Of a DNA stretch of 33,283 nt, positions 22,112-30,226 are shown one piece after another (the first letter of the stretch is position 1; each line of letters opens with the position of its first letter). Source of the DNA: a virus. A program made the position numbers and the translations under genes. Below the pieces are notes generated by a model, which saw only the letters and a program-made list of their open reading frames with translations, was not told where the DNA came from and did not search any database. The stretch lies in the IMG/VR virus record IMGVR_UViG_3300023082_000027, positions 1 to 33,283 of that record; one strand, given 5' to 3'.

Positions 22112-24038
22112 GGCGCGTCCACTTGCTGAGGTCGGGCTTGGGCTCCTTGAGCTTCTCCATGTCCGCCCAGTTGGGGCCAAACTCGCCGTCCGACATCATG
22201 GGCAGATCGAACTCGACCGACATCATGCACTCGCGCAGCTTGAGCATTTCCTTCTTGAAGATGCCCTTGGGCGAGCTGATGTTGATTTCGTCGTGGACGG
22301 TCATGACAAACCGGGCTTCGTGGTCGATGGAGTCGTACCTGATCAGCGCCTCCTTCGTGCAGTCGGCCGCGCTACCTTGGATGAGGTAGTTGAGCAGCTT
22401 GTACTCGAAGGTGCGCAGGCGACCGTCGATCACCTTTGGCTCCTCGCAGTAGTACATGCGCCCGCCCCAGGTCGTGATCGGCTGGCCGTTGCGCCCACGA
22501 GACTTCACCAGCTTGTCCAGCTCCTTCAGGCCGGGGAGCGCGCTGAACTGAGCGTTGCGGAAGCTCTGAATCTCCTTGACGTCGCGCATCAGCTTCTCGG
22601 CCATGGAGCCCACGCCCTGCCCGTAGATGAGCCCGAAGTTCAGTGTCTTGATCGGGGTACGCGGCAGCTCGATGCCCAGCAGCTCCCGGATCGCGTCCTG
22701 AACGAACTTGTGAACGTCCAGCATCGGGTTGTCTTGGTACGCCTCCATGAGCAGGCCGTCCTCGAAGTGGCCCAGAATGCGCAACTCCTGCTGGTTGTAA
22801 TCTCGCCGGCCCCACCAGTGCGTCGGCTTGTCCGGGAGGAGGTACTTGCGCATCAGCGGTAGGTGCGGCAAGCCCTTCACGAAGTCTGGGTGGCTCCAGC
22901 CGTCGCCCTTGTCCTCGAAGTCCTTGGCCACTGCCATGAAGTTGGGGCTGCTCGATAGCCGGCCGGTCCGCGCGCCTGCGTCACGGTCGTTGCGGGTCTG
23001 GTTCCAGCCGGCGTAGAGCATGCCGCCCGACTCGCTTGCGGTCCTGATCCACGGCCGGTAGTACGTCTGCAGGCAGGTGGCCAGCTTGTTGCGGTAGCCC
23101 AGCGCCTGGAAGACCTTCTTGTTGTGGAAGTGGAAGGGCTTGAGCACCTTCTTGTTCATCGACTTCAGGCCGCTGGGCGTGAGCGTCCACTCCGTGATGA
23201 TGCCCTCCCGGTCCAGGACGGCGGACAGGTCGCGGTCCTTCTCGAAGTCCAGCTCAGGCTCCTTGAGAGTCTTGCGCAGCCACTTCTCGATGTCCAGCAT
23301 GGCCTTCTCATACACCGGCACGTCGCGCTCCAAGCCTGCCAAGTCGGCCTTCATGCCTTCGCGCTCGTTGCGCAGCAGGATCGGCATGAGGTTGATCTCA
23401 CGGCGGTACGCTTCGAGCATGCCCGCGTCGGCCACCATGTCCCACATGAGCTCAAAGAGCTTCTCAGTGCGGGTCACGTCGCCGTCCGCGTAGGCGCCGA
23501 CCAGCTTGCCCGGGGCGAGACTGATCCACGCGCCGAAGTTGCCCTTGGTGATGCGGACGTTGGGAGGCAGGAGGCCGTCTGCCTTCAGCTCCTTCTGGTG
23601 CTCCATGAGCCACTCAGCTACCGCGTCACGCTCCCCGGGCGGCATGTCCAGCCACTTCTCGGCGGAGGGCTTGAGCCCTAGATTGAAGCTGTGCGGGTCA
23701 AGCAGGAACAGCAGGAACTGCGTGTCCTCGATGCGGTCTGGGTCCAGGTACACGTCCATGAGCCCCATGCGCTCCTGAGCCACGTCAACGTCAAACTTCG
23801 AGTTGTGGAACAGGAGGGATTCGCTGGAGGTCCAGGCGTCACGAAGCACGCCCGCAGCGTGCTCCTTGGTACAGTTGTTTTCGATGGGATGTCCCCAGGC
23901 CCAGTACTTGGTCGCCTTCTTCCCGGGGTACTTGATGCTGAAGCCTACGGGCTCCGGGGGATAGCGCGGGCGGTCGTCAATCGCTGCCGTCTCGAAGTCG
24001 ATGACGATTGGCTTGGGGCGCTTGAACTTCTTTGCCAT
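22104..24038 (-). CDS. Family A DNA polymerase with 3'-5' exonuclease domain
   Basis: A 644-residue polymerase with AAGGAG before the ATG. The proofreading domain has D14-x-E16 (VIDFETA), N79 to D83 (HNSKFDVD) and Y183-x3-D187. Polymerase motif A is RDYNQQELRILG (412-422). Motif B is R460/K464 with FGLIYGQG, carrying Phe468 at the position that in E. coli pol I is Phe762. Motif C is MTVHDEI (H582-D583-E584). There is no 5'-3' exonuclease domain. It is expected to copy the phage genome and therefore to accept hydroxymethyl-dUTP if the modification scheme is right. Confidence 0.92.
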   Translation of the reverse strand: MAKKFKRPKPIVIDFETAAIDDRPRYPPEPVGFSIKYPGKKATKYWAWGHPIENNCTKEHAAGVLRDAWTSSESLLFHNSKFDVDVAQERMGLMDVYLDPDRIEDTQFLLFLLDPHSFNLGLKPSAEKWLDMPPGERDAVAEWLMEHQKELKADGLLPPNVRITKGNFGAWISLAPGKLVGAYADGDVTRTEKLFELMWDMVADAGMLEAYRREINLMPILLRNEREGMKADLAGLERDVPVYEKAMLDIEKWLRKTLKEPELDFEKDRDLSAVLDREGIITEWTLTPSGLKSMNKKVLKPFHFHNKKVFQALGYRNKLATCLQTYYRPWIRTASESGGMLYAGWNQTRNDRDAGARTGRLSSSPNFMAVAKDFEDKGDGWSHPDFVKGLPHLPLMRKYLLPDKPTHWWGRRDYNQQELRILGHFEDGLLMEAYQDNPMLDVHKFVQDAIRELLGIELPRTPIKTLNFGLIYGQGVGSMAEKLMRDVKEIQSFRNAQFSALPGLKELDKLVKSRGRNGQPITTWGGRMYYCEEPKVIDGRLRTFEYKLLNYLIQGSAADCTKEALIRYDSIDHEARFVMTVHDEINISSPKGIFKKEMLKLRECMMSVEFDLPMMSDGEFGPNWADMEKLKEPKPDLSKWTRHD

Positions 24039-24048
24039 ATGGCTCCTT

Positions 24049-24084
24049 GAGAAACGAGAAACCCCGCGCTGGTGAGGCGCGGGG
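24049..24084 (-). terminator. Rho-independent terminator
   Basis: Perfect 8-bp stem CCCCGCGC/GCGCGGGG (24062-24069 with 24077-24084), loop TGGTGAG. On the minus strand it is followed by TTTCTCGTTTCTC. It separates the exported-protein gene from the polymerase gene, where transcription probably drops or attenuates. Confidence 0.65.
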
Positions 24085-24090
24085 CGGAGG

Positions 24091-25302
24091 TCACTTGCAG
24101 ATCGGAGCTGGCGCCGGCTTGCGGCGGATCACCTTGCGCTTCGGTTGGATGATCGGCTCGCACTGAGGTGCCGGGGTGAAGATGATCGGCTGCTGGATCG
24201 GCTTCTGCTCCACGATCACTTCCGGCATCAGCTTGTAGGCTTCGCACTCCTCCGTCCAAGCGTAGGAGCCGAACTGTTGGAGCTGGCCGGACGCAGACCC
24301 GCCGCCCTGGGCGCCTTGGCCGTTGGACCCGAAGCCCCCGATGCTCAGTGAGGCGCCTGTGGACGTGCCGATGATGTACATGGCCCGGTTGACGCGCTCG
24401 CCGTACATCACCTCACCGCGCTGATAGAAGCCACGGATGGGGCGCTTGTACTCGTCAACTGGGTATTCGGCCGTGAACGTCTCGCCCTGGAGCACGTCTT
24501 GCTGCCCGCCCCAGATGCCGAAGCGCTTGCCCACGATGTCCTTGGCCACCAGCTCCTTCAGCGGTCCGCAGGAGCCCATGACGATGACCATGTTGGCCGC
24601 TGCCAGAGGCGCAGCGGTCTGGCCGTGAACGACCGGAGCCCACACGGTCGTCTTGGAGCTGTAGTTGGTCGTGCTGCGGTCGGCCGCGTCCACGCTCGTG
24701 AGGGTGCGGTTGTTCGATCCGGCGCCCGCGCCCGCTCCGTTGCCTGCGCTCGTGTTCTGGCGCGAGGTGTTCGTGCCGTTCGCCGTCGCGGCCTGCTGCT
24801 GCCCTTGGCCCTGGGCGTTGCGCTGATCGCCGCCCGTCACCGCGTTGGCGGAGTTGCCGGAGCGGTCGATGCCCTGCTGCTGACCGTTGATGCCCAGGTT
24901 CGTGCCGTTGGAGGTCGCCGTGCTTGGCCCGGTGGTCGCGCTGCTCGTGGATGGTCCGGTGGTCAGGTTGCCCACGGTGCCGGTGTTGCTCTGACCGTTG
25001 GACGCCGCACCGCCTGCGCTGTTGTTGCCCAAGGCGAGGTTCGCCCCCAGTGCGTTGCTAGTCGTGTTGGGGTTGATGTTCGGATTGATCTGCGTCCGCG
25101 TGTCCACCACGTTGCCCAGGTCGTTGCCGTTCTGGTTGGCGGAGGGATTCACCTGGGTGCTGGTGCTGGACGCCTTGCTGGCGTCGATGTCCCCGATGTT
25201 CTGGAGCGTCCCCGTGGAGTCGTTCCCGATGGTCTGGGTGGGTTGCGCGTGAGCAGAGCCCAGTGCGAGGAGGACGGCCAGGGTGATGATCGACTTGTTC
25301 AT
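24091..25302 (-). CDS. Exported Asn/Gln/Gly/Ser-rich protein
   Basis: A 403-residue protein. The ATG at 25302 begins a classic Sec signal peptide, MNKSIITLAVLLALGSAHA, with cleavage predicted before Q20. Residues 20-205 are low complexity (Asn, Gln, Gly, Ser, Thr) with no charged clusters. Residues about 215-360 look folded (VIVMGSCGPLKELVAKDIVG, GKRFGIWGG, RPIRGFYQRGEVMYGERVN), and the C-terminus is Pro/Lys-rich with several cysteines. No anchor is seen, so it is likely periplasmic. It sits alone between two terminator-like hairpins. The function is unknown; a role at the cell surface, such as blocking re-infection, is only conjecture. Confidence 0.72.
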   Translation of the reverse strand: MNKSIITLAVLLALGSAHAQPTQTIGNDSTGTLQNIGDIDASKASSTSTQVNPSANQNGNDLGNVVDTRTQINPNINPNTTSNALGANLALGNNSAGGAASNGQSNTGTVGNLTTGPSTSSATTGPSTATSNGTNLGINGQQQGIDRSGNSANAVTGGDQRNAQGQGQQQAATANGTNTSRQNTSAGNGAGAGAGSNNRTLTSVDAADRSTTNYSSKTTVWAPVVHGQTAAPLAAANMVIVMGSCGPLKELVAKDIVGKRFGIWGGQQDVLQGETFTAEYPVDEYKRPIRGFYQRGEVMYGERVNRAMYIIGTSTGASLSIGGFGSNGQGAQGGGSASGQLQQFGSYAWTEECEAYKLMPEVIVEQKPIQQPIIFTPAPQCEPIIQPKRKVIRRKPAPAPICK

Positions 25303-25321
25303 GATGTTTACTCTTTGAAGT

Positions 25322-25385
25322 GCCCCGGTGATGTCGGCCACCGGGGCTAAGCCGTTAAAGGCAGGTGGGGCCGTTACGCAGCCCC
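25322..25385 (-). terminator. Two tandem hairpins between genes
   Basis: Hairpin 1: GCCCCGGTG (25322-25330) with CACCGGGGC (25339-25347), 9 bp. Hairpin 2: GGGGC (25367-25371) with GCCCC (25381-25385), loop CGTTACGCA. Neither has a good T tract on the minus strand, so they may slow or process transcripts between the cysteine-containing protein gene and the exported protein gene. Confidence 0.45.
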
Positions 25386-25395
25386 GGGGTCAGGT

Positions 25396-26334
25396 TCAGA
25401 ACTTTCCGCGCTTCGCCGGTGCGGCCTGCTTGGCGCTTGCGCCCTTCTTCATCGCTTGGGCCAGTCGGCCGGTCGGCTTGACGGGCTTCGACTGCTCCAG
25501 GTCAGCCTGCTTCGGGTACGGGCCAAGCAACGTCGCCATCGCTTCGGTCGTCTTCTTCTGCATCGCGTCCCAGGTGTCCTGGTCGAAGTTGATCAGCTCC
25601 TCGAACTCGAACGTGAGCACGTACTGGCTCTTGGGGTCCGGCTGGATGCCGAGCTTACACACCACGCCCCAGTACGGTCGGCCCATGTCGTCGGCCACGC
25701 TGTTGACGAACTTGCCCCAGTTGCGGGTGGACATGACCGGCACGTTGAGCATACGCACTTCGGCGTCAGCAAGGGCTTCGGCGCTTTCCAGGCCGTCTTC
25801 CGTGATGAGCGCCAAGCGGCGGATGTTCTTGCACGCCTTGCCCCGGCCGACATCGGCGGAGCCCATGCGGTTGGCCCAGCAGCCGTTGCACGGGTTGCCG
25901 TTGGCGCCAGCTTCGTTGGGGTCGTCTTGGCCTTGCGGGTTTTCGGCCTCAGCGTGCGCCGCCATCGTGTCTTCGGGCTTGTCGTCTTCGTTCTTGGGGT
26001 CGTTGAAGGCGTAGCAGTCGGGCACGGTCGGCTTGCTGGGGTCGAAGGCACCGGTGTAGAACTGGTTTTCGTGGAGCGCGCCGATGACGATACAGCGCAG
26101 CTCGTCACCGATGTCTTCGCCATCCAGGGACAGCGTACCGCCACGGGTGCCGATCTTCTTGAAGGAGCCAAAGGGCACCTCCTGCTTGGCCACCTTCTTG
26201 GCGCGCATCGCCATTTCTTCTTCCCAGTTCGTCAGCGCGCGGCTGGTGCTGGGCGCTGCGGCCTTCGCCACTGCGGTCTTCTTCGCGGGAGCAGCCGGGG
26301 TCTTGGCTGCGGGGGTCTTCTTCGATACTGGCAT
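25396..26334 (-). CDS. Conserved phage protein, possible single-strand DNA-binding role
   Basis: A 312-residue protein. Residues 1-35 are Lys/Ala/Pro-rich. The core holds FGSFKKIGTRGGTLSLDGED, DELRCIVIGALHENQFYTG and a cysteine group (PDCYAF, then NPCNGCW and GKACKN) that may bind zinc. PQADLEQSKPVKPTGRLAQ leads to a basic C-terminus. I do not recognise a named family, but proteins of this appearance are common beside phage replication genes. Its position next to the polymerase and the abundance-type leader support a DNA-binding function as an inference. Confidence 0.5.
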   Translation of the reverse strand: MPVSKKTPAAKTPAAPAKKTAVAKAAAPSTSRALTNWEEEMAMRAKKVAKQEVPFGSFKKIGTRGGTLSLDGEDIGDELRCIVIGALHENQFYTGAFDPSKPTVPDCYAFNDPKNEDDKPEDTMAAHAEAENPQGQDDPNEAGANGNPCNGCWANRMGSADVGRGKACKNIRRLALITEDGLESAEALADAEVRMLNVPVMSTRNWGKFVNSVADDMGRPYWGVVCKLGIQPDPKSQYVLTFEFEELINFDQDTWDAMQKKTTEAMATLLGPYPKQADLEQSKPVKPTGRLAQAMKKGASAKQAAPAKRGKF

Positions 26335-26401
26335 TTGGAATCCTAAAGTGAACAGAGTGTTGGTGCGGCGTGTTGGGCGCTACGCCGTGAGCGGGTGAGG
26401 T

Positions 26402-27070
26402 CTAGTTGTCGTTGCTTAGTTGATGCTCCTGTACGTGCCACTCAGGGGCTGGGCCAGTCCAGCTCCCGGGCGGGATCATGATGTTGTACCAGCGGCGGTT
26501 GGACGCCACCGTGTCGTAGAAGCCGTCCTCAGCGACGCGCATGTGGTGCGGGATACCCAGGGGCGTCTCCGACCAGTCTGCCGCCGATGCGCACAGGCTC
26601 CAAGGCATGACCTCCAGCGTCCAGATCGCGGGAGCGGCCGGGTGGCGGGCTCCGAAGCGGCGCTGGTGCTGGTCGGTCGTGGCTGCTGCGTGTTGCCAGA
26701 GCCAGTTGTAGTTGCCGCCGGTCTGAATCACCCAGTCCTCTTCAGGCTGGTGCTGGTACTTCAGAGGGGCCGGGACGCGCTGCTTGAACAGACTCCACTC
26801 CACGTCACCGGACTCGCCGGGGAACATCGCCTTGCGGGGGACGAAGGGCTGGCCGTTGCGCGACTCAGCCGTGGAGGGTCCGTGGACAAACCAGCCAATC
26901 CAAGGGGTGGGCGTCATCGGCCCATCGAGCGGAGCAGACCACTGGCTGTCCAGGCTGTGCCAAGCACTGGCCAACAGAGCCGCCATGACGAAGGGCATCG
27001 CCTTGACGTGCTTGTCGCACAGGTACTCCGCCGCCTTGACGGGGTCGTGATCGAGCATCCAGAGGTTCAT
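26402..27070 (-). CDS. Conserved phage protein with DKHV motif
   Basis: A 222-residue protein starting MNLWMLDHDPVKAAEYLCDK, followed by HVKAMPF. This opening (LDxDPxxAAxxxCDKHV) recurs in many phage proteins, but I know of no established function. The middle is Trp/Pro-rich (WIGWFVHGPSTAESRNGQ) and contains NYNWLWQHAAATTDQHQRRF. Conserved His/Cys/Asp residues could form a metal site. It overlaps the upstream gene by four bases. Confidence 0.65.
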   Translation of the reverse strand: MNLWMLDHDPVKAAEYLCDKHVKAMPFVMAALLASAWHSLDSQWSAPLDGPMTPTPWIGWFVHGPSTAESRNGQPFVPRKAMFPGESGDVEWSLFKQRVPAPLKYQHQPEEDWVIQTGGNYNWLWQHAAATTDQHQRRFGARHPAAPAIWTLEVMPWSLCASAADWSETPLGIPHHMRVAEDGFYDTVASNRRWYNIMIPPGSWTGPAPEWHVQEHQLSNDN

Positions 27071-27435
27071 GAGCGCAGGCTCCCTTCGGGGTAGTAGCGG
27101 TGGCTGGTGGGCGCGACCGGGAAGGCGAAGGCGCGGCCGGAGTCGGCCTTGATGATCAGCCTGCGGTACTTGCTGGCGCGCGCCGGTATGGTCGGCTGCT
27201 TGAGGGCGGTCGCCATGAGCGACACCCTGAAGAACGTCTCCAGCGCCTTCGGGTCCGGTTTCTCGCCAGCCTCGATGATGTGGACAATCTCGCCCTTGAA
27301 CACGCGGGCGTTGGCGAAGACTTCGTACACATCGACGCGCTGACCAAGGCGAAGCTCTGTCAGCTCGCCCTTGGGCACGTTGTTGGTTGCTACGCGGGCG
27401 CTGTGCTGCGCCTTGTACATGCCGTGGGCGGTCAT
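27067..27435 (-). CDS. Unknown protein, 122 residues
   Basis: The ATG at 27435 begins the supported region, three bases past the upstream stop; the frame is open further right inside another gene. The protein has a basic N-terminus, a beta-prone central part (RLGQRVDVYEVFANARVFKG, EIVHIIEAG) and an end rich in Ala, Arg and Pro. The beta content suggests a small nucleic-acid- or protein-binding fold. No family is recognised. Confidence 0.55.
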   Translation of the reverse strand: MTAHGMYKAQHSARVATNNVPKGELTELRLGQRVDVYEVFANARVFKGEIVHIIEAGEKPDPKALETFFRVSLMATALKQPTIPARASKYRRLIIKADSGRAFAFPVAPTSHRYYPEGSLRS

Positions 27436-27437
27436 GA

Positions 27438-27974
27438 TCAGAGCTTGTTCAGGCTGATGGTCTTGACCTCGAAGGGCTCGACCCCGGGGATGGACTTGCC
27501 CGCGTCCCACATTTCCTTGACAGTGGCTTCGCCCAGCCGGCGCTGAAGCAGGCTGAACACGCCCGGATTCTTCTTGCCATTGGCCAGGATGTACGCCTGA
27601 ATCTTGTCCCAGTCCTGCGCCTGCGGAATGGTCTTGCTGGCAACCGTCGCGCGAGCGACCTTGCCGGCGATGCCCGTGGCCGCGCTCTTGGGGAGGTTTT
27701 GGATGAGGTGCTCCACCAGCAGCGCCTCCTTGGCCTTCAGCTCCTCCACGACCTTGTTCTGGGCGTAGCGGTCCTGGCGGATCGTGTACAGCATGTCTGC
27801 GCACTCGGCCATGGACTTGGGGAGCTTCGAGGAGCCCTTGGCGGCTGGCGCCTTCTTCGCGGCAGGCTCCTTGAGGAGCGCGGCCACGGGCTTCTTTGCG
27901 CCCGGTTGAACGGGCTTCTTGACGGCTGGTTTGCTTGTCGGCTTGGGTGTCGGGGTTTTCTTGGCGGTGGCCAT
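27438..27974 (-). CDS. Lys/Ala-rich leader plus coiled-coil phage protein
   Basis: A 178-residue protein. Residues 1-50 are Lys/Ala/Pro-rich. Residues 55-95 form a charged helix (LYTIRQDRYAQNKVVEELKA, then EALLVEHLIQNLP). The rest contains GIAGKVARATVASKTIP and DWDKIQAYILANGKKN. The helix followed by a short beta unit resembles Gam-like or host-nuclease-inhibitor-type proteins of phages, which is a loose comparison. The 5' leader contains an 18-base sequence also found before another gene, and a TATACT box. Confidence 0.5.
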   Translation of the reverse strand: MATAKKTPTPKPTSKPAVKKPVQPGAKKPVAALLKEPAAKKAPAAKGSSKLPKSMAECADMLYTIRQDRYAQNKVVEELKAKEALLVEHLIQNLPKSAATGIAGKVARATVASKTIPQAQDWDKIQAYILANGKKNPGVFSLLQRRLGEATVKEMWDAGKSIPGVEPFEVKTISLNKL

Positions 27975-28038
27975 GTTACGGTTTCCTACAGTGAACAGAG
28001 TATCAGTCCATGAAGCCGGGACTGCGACGGCGGTGAGG

Positions 28039-28044
28039 AGTATA
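28039..28044 (-). promoter_or_regulatory. Possible -10 box (TATACT) of a minus-strand promoter
   Basis: TATACT on the minus strand lies about 65 bases before the start of the coiled-coil protein gene. It shares flanking bases (CAGAA, CG, CACCGC) with the TATACT at 17920-17925. A TAGACA stands 19 bases upstream, which is longer than the ideal 17, so the match is suggestive only. Confidence 0.3.
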
Positions 28045-28066
28045 GCGGTGCGGTTCTGCGTTGTGT

Positions 28067-28288
28067 CTAGCCCTCCTTCGTGGTGGGGAGCGTGATGCGG
28101 AGGCAGTCCGGGAAGTCCCAGTCAGCCTGAATCCCGAACATGCGCCAGCACTCGATTTCCAAGAGGGTGTCTTGGTGCATCTGCGCGGCCATCGTGGCTA
28201 CCGCGTAGCTCTGGCGCATGAAGGCGTCCGTGTCGATGACGAAGGCTTTGCGCGGAGCGTCCTTGCGGTAGCGGTCACTCATGGCCAC
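28067..28288 (-). CDS. Small unknown protein, 73 residues
   Basis: The GTG at 28288 has GGGGAA with 5-base spacing; an ATG six bases further in is the alternative. The sequence is MSDRYRKDAPRKAFVIDTD, then a helix (AVATMAAQMHQDTLLEIECW) and a DWDFPDCLRITLP end. It overlaps the preceding gene by 14 bases. Nothing recognisable is present; the acidic Trp-rich end is the only notable feature. Confidence 0.55.
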   Translation of the reverse strand: MAMSDRYRKDAPRKAFVIDTDAFMRQSYAVATMAAQMHQDTLLEIECWRMFGIQADWDFPDCLRITLPTTKEG

Positions 28289-28826
28289 GGTACTTCCCCT
28301 TGCGCTTCAGTCGGGCCTTCTCGCGCTCCGCCATGTACAGCGTGTTGACCTGGAGCCGGAGGCAGTCGCCTTCGATCTTGGGCAGCGTCTCCCAGTAGGC
28401 GCCGGAGCGCGTGTCTGCGAAGCCGGCCTTGCCCTCGAAGGCGGAGCCGATGTTGACGCCCTTGGACGGTCGGTTGGCCATCATGGCCACTTGGTCTGCG
28501 ACGGACATTGTTGCCACGATGCGTTTCTCCAGGTTGCTGTAGTCCGCGCTGACGGCTGTCTGCGGGTCGTTGCGCCGGTTCGTGACCGGCTGAGAGTAGG
28601 GCCACGGAGGAGGGGCCGGGAGGCTGCGCCCTGTAGTCGGGCGTGACTTCACTCGCTCCGCGCGCAGCTCGATGGCATTCCGGCTGCGCCCGTGCGCCTC
28701 CGCGATCTGAGTGTGGGTCATTCCGCGCGCCAGCTCGGCAAGCAGGCGGTCGTCCTCCTCCGGCGACCACGGAGCCCCGGTGCGGGCGCCCGGGATGCTT
28801 GGACGGCGGTGTTGGTACTTGCTCAC
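28275..28826 (-). CDS. Helix-turn-helix (GcrA/Myb-like) DNA-binding protein
   Basis: A 183-residue protein. The GTG at 28826 overlaps the previous stop (GTGA). Residues 19-62 form a helix-turn-helix of the type PWSPEEDDRLLAELARGMTH, then TQIAEAHGRSRNAIELRAER, as in GcrA or SANT-like domains. A proline-rich linker follows, then a C-terminal domain with SADYSNLEKRIVATMSVAD and a Lys/Arg-rich helix (AEREKARLKRKGKYRG). A regulatory or DNA-binding role is likely; no target is visible. Confidence 0.65.
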   Translation of the reverse strand: MSKYQHRRPSIPGARTGAPWSPEEDDRLLAELARGMTHTQIAEAHGRSRNAIELRAERVKSRPTTGRSLPAPPPWPYSQPVTNRRNDPQTAVSADYSNLEKRIVATMSVADQVAMMANRPSKGVNIGSAFEGKAGFADTRSGAYWETLPKIEGDCLRLQVNTLYMAEREKARLKRKGKYRGHE

Positions 28827-29044
28827 GACTTGTCCTTGATGAGTTGAAGAGCTTTGTGGCAGGCGACTTCGGTGGTGTCCTCGAAGTCTCCAATCTGTTG
28901 GTGGTGCTCGTTGAACACCGCATACTTGCCCTCCATCGGGAAGTACACGCAACGAGTGCCGAACGGAAGGCGGGCGCGAGCGTCGAATTGGCGCTTGATG
29001 TACGCCGCCAGCTCGCTGTCCGGCGCTCCGTTGTAGCACCTCAC
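28823..29044 (-). CDS. Small unknown protein after DNA ligase
   Basis: A 73-residue protein whose GTG start overlaps the ligase stop (GTGA). It has a helix (ELAAYIKRQFDARARLPFGT), then beta strands (RCVYFPMEGKYAVFNEH) and a C-terminal helix (VACHKALQLIKDKS). The compact alpha/beta pattern looks like a folded domain but I recognise no family. Translational coupling to the ligase suggests a role in DNA metabolism. Confidence 0.6.
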   Translation of the reverse strand: MRCYNGAPDSELAAYIKRQFDARARLPFGTRCVYFPMEGKYAVFNEHHQQIGDFEDTTEVACHKALQLIKDKS

Positions 29045-29976
29045 ATGTCCTCCGCGCCACGGAAGTCTGCGAAGATGGGGAACTGGGGCTTGTCGAAGGT
29101 CTTGGGCGTCTTGCCGTGCTTGAACTTGACGATGCGATCCAAGAGGGTCTTGCGGACGGCCCACAGGTCGGCGCGCTGCTTGGCGGTCCAGCCGTTGCCA
29201 ATGTCGAACTCCACGCCCTTCCAGCGACCGTTGACGCCCACCACCTGGAGGGAGCCGAGCACGCCCTTGCCGACCTTCCCGGCCTTCGCGCTGCTGCGCT
29301 TCGTGCGGCCCAATTCGTCCTTGGTAGCTTCGTTGGTGTTCTCCGTCTGCTCTGTGTAGCCGATGATCCGCGCCTCCGCGTCTTGCCGGCGCTTGAGCTT
29401 GGAGCAGTAGCCCTCCGCCACGGTGGCGCGCGGCTCGGCTCCGCCTTGCTTGTACGGGCCGTTGGGCGAGCGGGTCATCACACCCTCATAGCCTTCATCG
29501 AGCCACTTGGCCTCCAGCTTCAGCAGCTCCGCTTCGCTCTTGACCAGCACCTGTTGCACGATGACGACCCGGGCTGGCAGGCGCGTGCGGCGGGCCAGGA
29601 GGTTGTCCAGGCGCTGCTCGAAGGGCAGGTTGTCGGCCGGATAGCTGAAGTCATCGAACACATAGAAGCGCACGTCAGGCTCGCCCTTCGCTGCGGTGAC
29701 GCCTGAGCTGGTGCGCTGCAGCGGGTCGTTGCGCACGTCACCCACGACCAGCTCGCCGTCCAGGCCCACCAGGTTCACGTCCCCAAAGAGCGCCTGCGTG
29801 AAGATGTTGCGGATGGGCTTGTTGTTCTTGCTGAGCAGGCACGGGTCCAGGAACTCGTTGAGTTGGACCGTGGCGCGGTAGCCGTCCAGCTTAGGCGACG
29901 CCCACAGCGGGTACTTGAGCTTGGACACGTCGCCTTCGAGGTCGGCGGCGCGCATGGGGGTGATGAGTTTGCTCAC
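29041..29976 (-). CDS. ATP-dependent DNA ligase
   Basis: A 311-residue ligase with a GTG start behind AAGGAG, overlapping the previous stop. The nucleotidyltransferase lysine is K29 in SPKLDGYRA (motif I, KxDGxR). LVGLDGELVVGD is motif III, GYEGVMTRSP is motif IV and CSKLKRRQDAEARIIGY is motif V. An OB-type C-terminal domain follows (LGSLQVVGVNGRWKGVEF). It is a minimal phage ligase that seals nicks during replication and repair. No zinc finger or BRCT part is seen. Confidence 0.9.
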   Translation of the reverse strand: MSKLITPMRAADLEGDVSKLKYPLWASPKLDGYRATVQLNEFLDPCLLSKNNKPIRNIFTQALFGDVNLVGLDGELVVGDVRNDPLQRTSSGVTAAKGEPDVRFYVFDDFSYPADNLPFEQRLDNLLARRTRLPARVVIVQQVLVKSEAELLKLEAKWLDEGYEGVMTRSPNGPYKQGGAEPRATVAEGYCSKLKRRQDAEARIIGYTEQTENTNEATKDELGRTKRSSAKAGKVGKGVLGSLQVVGVNGRWKGVEFDIGNGWTAKQRADLWAVRKTLLDRIVKFKHGKTPKTFDKPQFPIFADFRGAEDM

Positions 29977-30158
29977 AGGAGGGCTCCTTGAAGTTCAGTG
30001 GCGGCACCCTTGGTGCCGGGAAGACCGCGCACGCCCTTGCGGAGAGCTTCGGCGCGAGCGTTGAGGATCGCGTGGTCAGGGGACTTGGCCGTGACCTCGC
30101 ATTTGAATACCAGCCGCTCACTGTGCGGGCAGGTCAGTTTGACGGTGTACTTGTTCAT
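29973..30158 (-). CDS. Small unknown protein, 61 residues
   Basis: The ATG has AAGGAACC upstream; the frame extends further right but without support. The sequence MNKYTVKLTCPHSERLVFKC is beta-like with two cysteines, followed by a basic helix (HAILNARAEALRKGVRG). It precedes ligase by four overlapping bases. A small DNA-binding or regulatory protein is possible, but nothing specific is seen. Confidence 0.55.
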   Translation of the reverse strand: MNKYTVKLTCPHSERLVFKCEVTAKSPDHAILNARAEALRKGVRGLPGTKGAATELQGALL

Positions 30159-30181
30159 GTCGGTTCCTTGAGAGCTAAGAA

Positions 30182-30208
30182 GCCCCGGAGCGTTACGCAC
30201 CCCGGGGC
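30182..30208 (-). terminator. Hairpin terminator with GCGTAACGC in the loop
   Basis: A 7-bp GCCCCGG/CCGGGGC stem (30182-30188 with 30202-30208) encloses a loop containing GCGTTACGC, itself self-complementary. On the minus strand it is followed by TTCTTAGCTCT. It lies after the zinc-ribbon protein gene and is similar to the hairpins at 16718 and 25367. Confidence 0.55.
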
Positions 30209-30226
30209 GGTTGAGAGTCTAACGCC

